Positions 4,897 to 9,227 of a stretch of DNA of 9,227 bases are shown one piece after another; positions within the stretch are counted from its first letter, which is position 1; each line of letters begins with the position of its first letter. The position numbers and the translations under genes are program-made. Origin of the DNA: RBG-16-68-21 sp035286665 (lineage in GTDB: Bacteria; Actinomycetota; Acidimicrobiia; Spongiisociales; UBA11373); NCBI GenBank assembly GCA_035286665.1, contig DATECY010000136.1, positions 1-9,227 of the forward strand, given 5' to 3'. The notes beneath the pieces were generated by a model. It ran no database searches, was not told the origin of the DNA, and saw only the letters and a program-made list of their open reading frames with translations.

Positions 4897-6636
4897 TCAC
4901 CGCAGGATTCCCCGCTCCCACACGCTCACCAGCCGGGCGTATTCGGCACTGTCCGCAACCAACGCGTGATGAGACCCGAGCGCAATCACGCGCCCGGCAT
5001 TCATCATCACCACCCGATCGGCGCGCTCGGCGCTGCGGAGGCGGTGGGCGATGACGATGGCGGTGCGGCCTTCGAGCACGGTCCCGAGGGCCTCCTCCAC
5101 CCGGGCCTCGGTCTCCGGATCGAGGTTGGCGGTGGCCTCGTCGAGCACGATGACCGCAGGGTCGGCGAGCATCGCCCTGGCGAGGGCGACCAGTTGGCGC
5201 TCCCCGGCAGAGAAGCGCGAGCCGCGCTCGCGCACCAGCGTGTCGAGTCGCTCGGGCAGCGCCCGCACCCACGGCTCGATTCCGACCGCGGCACACACCC
5301 GCCACAGGTCGTCGTCGGTGGCATCCGGTCGTGCGTAGTGGAGGTTGTCACGCAGGGTTCCGTTGAAGAGGAATCCCTCCTGGGGGATCAGGGACACGTG
5401 ACGCGACCGCGAGCGGCCGGAAACGGTCTTCAGGTCGCGACCGTCAAGCGTCACGGTTCCCGTCGTCGGGTCATAGAACCGAAGCGCGAGCCGGGCCAGT
5501 GTCGACTTGCCGGCGCCGGTCTCCCCGACGATGGCCACGCGCTCGCCCGGTTCGATCGACAGGCTCACGTCTTGGACCACGAGCAGGTTCGGGTCGTACC
5601 CGAAGGACACGTCGTCGAACACGACCCGGCCGCCGAGACGATCGGGGAGATCCACGGCATCGAAAGCGTCGACGACCGCCGGCGGCGTGTCCATGAGGCG
5701 GAAGAGCTTCTGCAGCCCCGCCGAAGCCGACTGCATCTGATTGACGGTGTTGGAGAGGTTGGTGATCGGGGCGAAGAACCAGTCGAGGTAGAGCAACAAC
5801 GAGACGACGGTCCCGAAGGTCATGTCGCCCGAGATCACCCGACGCCCACCGAAGAAGAGCAGCACCCCGTAGCCGATGATGCGCAGGATCTCGACCGAGG
5901 GGAAGTACCACGCCACGGCGCGGGCGGTCGCCATGTTCGCGTCGAGGTAGTCGCTGCTGACGCTGCCGAACGCGCCGGCCTGCTCCCGTTCCCGGGTGAA
6001 CGCCTGCACGACGCGCACGCCGGTTATTCCCTCTTGAAGCGTGGCGAGCACCCGGCCGATCTGCTCGCGCACCTCCCGGTATGCCCGTCCGGCGAACAAC
6101 TGGAACAGCCACGACGCGACGATCAGCACCGCGATCAGCGACATCACCTGGAGGGCGGCCGTCAGGTCGACGAGGAGCATCGCCGCGGCCACCCCGGCGA
6201 TCGTGAGCAGGTTGGTCACGAGGGTCACCGCCCCCTCTTCGGCGAAGTCCTGAATCGACTCGATGTCGTTGGTCATGCGGCTCACGAGCACCCCTGCCTT
6301 CGACCGTCCGTAGAACGCCATGTCGAGACGCATGAGATGCGCGAAGACGGCGGACCGAAGTTGGGTGAGAAAGCGCTGACCAAGCCAGGCGACCGCGTAC
6401 TGCGACGTCCTCTGCGCGAAGTACTGAGCGACGATCAGGCCCCCGTACAGGAGGGCGGCGACCGTGATGACACCCCGATCGCCGACGGTGATGCCCTGGT
6501 CGATCCCGAAGCGCACCGCCATCGGCCCGAGCAGGCGGGCAACGGTGGCAACGACGGTGGCGGCGAGGGCGGCGACCGCGGCCGGTCCCAGACCGCTCCC
6601 GAGGCGGATCGCCCTGCGGAACAGCCGATCGCTCAT
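4897..6636 (-). CDS. ABC exporter half-transporter, competent Walker B but degenerate signature
   Basis: A 579-residue membrane ABC half-transporter, the usual TMD-NBD size. The exporter-type transmembrane domain spans about 1-315, with hydrophobic helices near 17-40, 56-76, 137-158, 160-182, 249-268 and 273-290. The nucleotide-binding domain follows: aromatic A-loop Tyr347, Walker A GETGAGKST (371-379), Q-loop Gln419, signature FSAGER (475-480) in place of LSGGQ, Walker B VIVLDE (495-500) with catalytic Glu500, D-loop NLD and H-loop His531. Glu is intact but the signature is degenerate, which fits one half of a heterodimer paired with the gene just upstream. ATG 6636 overlaps the partner's TGA (ATGA), with GGAGG 7 nt before the ATG (6644-6648) inside the partner gene, so the two should be made in similar amounts. 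The substrate (drug, lipid or peptide) cannot be assigned. Confidence 0.93.
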   Translation of the reverse strand: MSDRLFRRAIRLGSGLGPAAVAALAATVVATVARLLGPMAVRFGIDQGITVGDRGVITVAALLYGGLIVAQYFAQRTSQYAVAWLGQRFLTQLRSAVFAHLMRLDMAFYGRSKAGVLVSRMTNDIESIQDFAEEGAVTLVTNLLTIAGVAAAMLLVDLTAALQVMSLIAVLIVASWLFQLFAGRAYREVREQIGRVLATLQEGITGVRVVQAFTREREQAGAFGSVSSDYLDANMATARAVAWYFPSVEILRIIGYGVLLFFGGRRVISGDMTFGTVVSLLLYLDWFFAPITNLSNTVNQMQSASAGLQKLFRLMDTPPAVVDAFDAVDLPDRLGGRVVFDDVSFGYDPNLLVVQDVSLSIEPGERVAIVGETGAGKSTLARLALRFYDPTTGTVTLDGRDLKTVSGRSRSRHVSLIPQEGFLFNGTLRDNLHYARPDATDDDLWRVCAAVGIEPWVRALPERLDTLVRERGSRFSAGERQLVALARAMLADPAVIVLDEATANLDPETEARVEEALGTVLEGRTAIVIAHRLRSAERADRVVMMNAGRVIALGSHHALVADSAEYARLVSVWERGILR

Positions 6637-8420
6637 CTGCTCGCCTCCGCCTGTGCCAGCACCTCGCCGTAGCGCGGCACCGCCGCCAGCAACTCGGCGT
6701 GAGTGCCCATGGCCACGATCCGGCCCCCATCCAGGAAGACCACCTGATCGGCGAGCGCCAGCGTCGAGGTCCGATGGGCGACGATGATGGTCGTCCGCCC
6801 CCGCATCACCTGCTCGAGGGCGGCCAGCATCTCGGCTTCGACGATGGCGTCGACCGACGACGTGGCGTCGTCGAGAATGAGCACCCGCGGGTCGCGAAGC
6901 ACCGCCCTGGCGAGGGCGACGCGCTGGCGTTGCCCACCGGACAGCGAGTGGCCTCGCTCCCCCACGATCGTGTCGTAGCCGGCGGGAAGGTCCGAGATGA
7001 AGTCGTGGGCCTGGGCGAGGCGCGCCGCCAGACGAATCTGCTCATCGGTCGCGTCCGGGTCGCCGAACCCGATGTTGTCGCGCACCGATGCGCTGAACAG
7101 GTATGTCTCCTGGAAGACGACCGCCACCTCGCGGCGCAACTCGTCGAGTGCGATCGTGCGGACGTCGACACCGTCGAGCGTTATCGCACCCCGCTCGACG
7201 TCGCGGAAGCGGGGAATGAGATGGGCGAGCGTCGTCTTCCCCGCACCGGTGGCGCCGACCACCGCCAGCGAGGTACCTCCCGGGATGGCCAGGTCCAGGC
7301 CCCGCAGCACGGCCGAACCCGGGGCGAACCCAAAGGTCACGTCGCGAAAGCGCACCTCACCCCGCCCCGGAGGGAGCGAAACGGGCTCGGTCGGGTCGGC
7401 GATGGCAGGGTCCGCGGCGAGCAGGGTTTGGATGCGGCTCGCCGCCGCCGTCGCCCTCGGCAACTGGGCGAAGAACCACCCGCTGATCCGCAGCGGGAAG
7501 TTGAGCATCGCCAGGTACTGGGTGAACGCCACGAACTGCCCGAGGGTGATGTCCCCCGCCACCACTCTGACCCCGCCGAGCCACAGGACGGCGATGGTGG
7601 CGATCGACGGCATCAGCTCGAACATCGGGGCGAATCGTGACCGCACCTTGGCGAGCTTCACCCCACGGTCGAAGATCTTGAAGGCAGCTTGGTCGAGCTT
7701 GTCTTGTTCCTGGTGCTCTTGGCCGTAGGACTTGATCACCTGGATCCCGCCGATCGACTCCTCCACCACCCGGCTGAGATCGGCGAGGCGCTGCTGGAGC
7801 TCATACGAAAGGCGGATCACGCGCCTCGCGTAGGATCGAGAGAGCACCAGCACCGCCGGCACCGTGAGCGAGGTGACCGCACCCAGCACCGGGTCCACCA
7901 GGATCAGCACGACCACCACGGAGAGGAACATCCCGATGTTGGCGAGCGTGATCGGGGTCATCGCATAGATGAGCCGCACCTGAGAGAGGTCGCTGGACGC
8001 CCGCGCCATGAGCTCTCCGGTGCTGGTCACGTCGTGGAACGAGAACGCCAAGCGCTGCATGTGCTCGAACATCCGCTTGCGAAGGTCCACCTCGGCGCCG
8101 TAGGACACCCGGAAGCTGAAATACCGCCGCACTCCGATGCCGATGCCGAGCAGCACGCCTGCACCGAGCAGGAAGAGCACGAGGCGCCCGAGGGACTCGT
8201 GAGCATCTCCGGTGATCGCACGGTCGATCACCATCCCCACCAGGTACGGCACCGCTACGACCATCGACATCCACAACAGGGCGCCACCGATGGCGAGGGC
8301 GAGGTCGCGGCGGTAGTGGGCGAGCGTGCTGGTGAGGAGCCTGAAGCCGGAGCGGGCATCCGCCTCGTGGAGACCCGTCAGCGAGGCGGCGTCGTCGTGG
8401 TCGTCGGCAGGCCGGTTCAC
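6633..8420 (-). CDS. ABC exporter half-transporter, canonical LSGGQ but Asp in Walker B
   Basis: A 595-residue TMD-NBD half-transporter, the predicted partner of the adjacent one. Membrane helices lie near 39-64, 78-98, 156-176, 178-195, 268-288 and 294-312. Its NBD has Walker A GATGAGKTT (389-397), Q-loop Gln437, X-loop GERG (487-490), a perfect LSGGQ (493-497), Walker B VLILDD (513-518) with Asp518 where the catalytic Glu should be, D-loop SSVD (521-524) and H-loop His549. The Asp and SSVD are typical of the non-catalytic subunit of heterodimeric exporters. Start is GTG 8420, with GGAGG 4 nt upstream (8425-8429). An in-frame ATG at 8738 would add 106 residues that overlap the upstream gene, have no membrane character and look like shadow sequence. 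GTG 8420 overlaps the upstream TGA (GTGA). Confidence 0.93.
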   Translation of the reverse strand: MNRPADDHDDAASLTGLHEADARSGFRLLTSTLAHYRRDLALAIGGALLWMSMVVAVPYLVGMVIDRAITGDAHESLGRLVLFLLGAGVLLGIGIGVRRYFSFRVSYGAEVDLRKRMFEHMQRLAFSFHDVTSTGELMARASSDLSQVRLIYAMTPITLANIGMFLSVVVVLILVDPVLGAVTSLTVPAVLVLSRSYARRVIRLSYELQQRLADLSRVVEESIGGIQVIKSYGQEHQEQDKLDQAAFKIFDRGVKLAKVRSRFAPMFELMPSIATIAVLWLGGVRVVAGDITLGQFVAFTQYLAMLNFPLRISGWFFAQLPRATAAASRIQTLLAADPAIADPTEPVSLPPGRGEVRFRDVTFGFAPGSAVLRGLDLAIPGGTSLAVVGATGAGKTTLAHLIPRFRDVERGAITLDGVDVRTIALDELRREVAVVFQETYLFSASVRDNIGFGDPDATDEQIRLAARLAQAHDFISDLPAGYDTIVGERGHSLSGGQRQRVALARAVLRDPRVLILDDATSSVDAIVEAEMLAALEQVMRGRTTIIVAHRTSTLALADQVVFLDGGRIVAMGTHAELLAAVPRYGEVLAQAEASR

Positions 8421-9227
8421 GATGCCTCCACCACCGGGGTCACGGCCTTTGGTTCGATGGTGGTGACGATCACCGCACTGAGGAGGATGGCGAGGGCGCC
8501 CACGTACAGCCACACGAGCGCGACCGCGACGGTGCCGAGGGTTCCGAACGTCGGTCCCAGGTCGGGGGCGGCCGACAGATACAGACCGAACAGCAGGCTG
8601 CCTCCCATGACTCCGGCCGTCGCCAGAACTGCCGCCAGCCACGCCCGCGGGAGCGGGACGGGCGGCCCCAACTGGTAGAAGCCGAACACGAACAGGAACA
8701 GGCCGATCGCCGACACCGGCACCCGCAACCACAGCCACAGGTCGTCGAGCCAGCCGGCACCGGTCAGATTGCCGACGAAGGCGAACACGTCACGGCCAGC
8801 CACGAGCAGCACCGAAGCGAGGAAGAGAGCGACCCCACCAGCGATCGTGAAAGCCACGCCGACGAGTCGCATCTGGACGGCGGGACGCACCTCGGAACGG
8901 TGAACCACCAAGGCGAGGGCGCGCTGCAGCGCCACGACCGCCCGGGACCCGAGCGCGAGTGCCACCAGGGCCGACCCGGCGATGAGCCACGCCTGGCCGC
9001 TTGGCACCCGGCCCGAGGCCTCCCGCAACAGCCCGACGATGAAGTCGGTGACCGCGCCCGGGGCTATCGGCTCCAGGGCCCGCTGGACCCGATCGATCGC
9101 CGCCGCATCCTGCCCGACGACTGCGGCCACACCGAGCCCGGCGAGGGTGAGCGGGACCATGGCGAGGAACGCGTTGTAGGCAACGGCGGCCGCCGATAGC
9201 GAGAGGTTGGCGGAGCGCACCCGCCGC
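8417..9227 (-). CDS. YihY/BrkB-family inner-membrane protein (5' end outside the window)
   Basis: An integral membrane protein of the YihY/BrkB (formerly 'ribonuclease BN') family, whose biochemical role is still unsettled. The reading frame runs off the right edge, and a GTG at 9218-9220 is the only visible start candidate. Family proteins usually have some 20-50 residues before this point, so I treat it as truncated. Numbering from that GTG, the family's early motif appears as SAAAVAYNAFLAMVPL (9-24). Hydrophobic segments follow near 78-104, 117-142, 165-186, 193-215 and 226-256. The late family motif is present as TFGTLGTVAVALVWLYV (224-240), but the usual GAE after it is replaced by SAV. 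The stop overlaps the GTG of the first ABC half-transporter by 4 nt, making this the first visible gene of a coupled three-gene operon. Confidence 0.85.
   Translation of the reverse strand, partial: RRVRSANLSLSAAAVAYNAFLAMVPLTLAGLGVAAVVGQDAAAIDRVQRALEPIAPGAVTDFIVGLLREASGRVPSGQAWLIAGSALVALALGSRAVVALQRALALVVHRSEVRPAVQMRLVGVAFTIAGGVALFLASVLLVAGRDVFAFVGNLTGAGWLDDLWLWLRVPVSAIGLFLFVFGFYQLGPPVPLPRAWLAAVLATAGVMGGSLLFGLYLSAAPDLGPTFGTLGTVAVALVWLYVGALAILLSAVIVTTIEPKAVTPVVEAS

Noticed and set aside
4966..6672. A 568-codon plus-strand open frame opposite the second ABC half-transporter
   Set aside because: Shadow of a well-supported gene; charged, His/Glu/Arg-rich translation typical of antisense GC-rich frames.
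7689..8678. A 329-codon plus-strand open frame opposite the first ABC gene and YihY
   Set aside because: Antisense shadow with no domain or ribosome site.
8421..8738. A 106-residue N-terminal extension of the first ABC half-transporter
   Set aside because: It would lie wholly inside the YihY gene in another frame, is Arg/Gly/Pro-rich, and GTG 8420 has a strong GGAGG and the coupled GTGA overlap.
1..9227. Search for a defence system, mobile element, CRISPR array or secondary-metabolite cluster
   Set aside because: No nuclease, transposase, integrase, toxin-antitoxin pair, direct-repeat array or synthase gene was found. The content is housekeeping, oxidoreductase, secreted-lectin and transporter genes.

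Overview
The window is a GC-rich bacterial chromosome segment with tightly packed genes. Third codon positions are almost always G or C, GTG and TTG starts occur, and neighbouring genes overlap by 4 nt. The secreted protein has an Ala-rich signal peptide followed by two-cysteine repeat domains of a kind common in high-GC Gram-positive bacteria. This suggests an actinomycete-like organism, perhaps an uncultivated or environmental lineage such as Acidimicrobiia. The lineage is an inference from composition and gene content; no marker here fixes it. I see no rRNA, tRNA, CRISPR array, insertion sequence, integrase or plasmid gene.

Layout. (1) At 1-398 (+) a possible C-terminal tail of an upstream gene is followed by a short perfect hairpin and a stand-alone translation initiation factor IF-1 gene that probably starts with TTG. 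(2) At 415-3105 (-) two genes read toward infA: first a secreted F-type-lectin-like protein carrying three 112-residue-spaced two-cysteine repeats, then a type II (archaeal-type) glyceraldehyde-3-phosphate dehydrogenase homologue. IF-1 and the dehydrogenase converge with only 16 nt between them. (3) A 149-nt divergent intergenic region (3106-3254) holds a candidate promoter for the lectin, a 9-bp tandem repeat and several small palindromes. (4) At 3255-4827 (+) a zinc-dependent medium-chain alcohol dehydrogenase is followed by a small four-helix membrane protein. (5) At 4897-9227 (-) an operon runs inward from the right edge: a YihY/BrkB-family membrane protein, truncated by the window edge, then two ABC exporter half-transporters. 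The three genes are chained by 4-nt stop/start overlaps (GTGA and ATGA).

How the parts work together. The strongest functional unit is the right-hand operon. The two half-transporters have complementary defects. The first has Asp instead of the catalytic Glu but a perfect LSGGQ. The second has the Glu but a degenerate signature motif. This is the pattern of a heterodimeric exporter with one degenerate and one competent ATP site. The other genes look like separate transcription units; I see no reason to connect the lectin, the dehydrogenases and IF-1 in one pathway.

I did not find a clearly new multi-gene system. The items most worth a second look are the lectin domain, which keeps the F-type fold signatures but lacks two of the three expected fucose-binding residues; the archaeal-type GAPDH in a bacterial setting; the divergent stand-alone IF-1; and the YihY-ABC exporter coupling.
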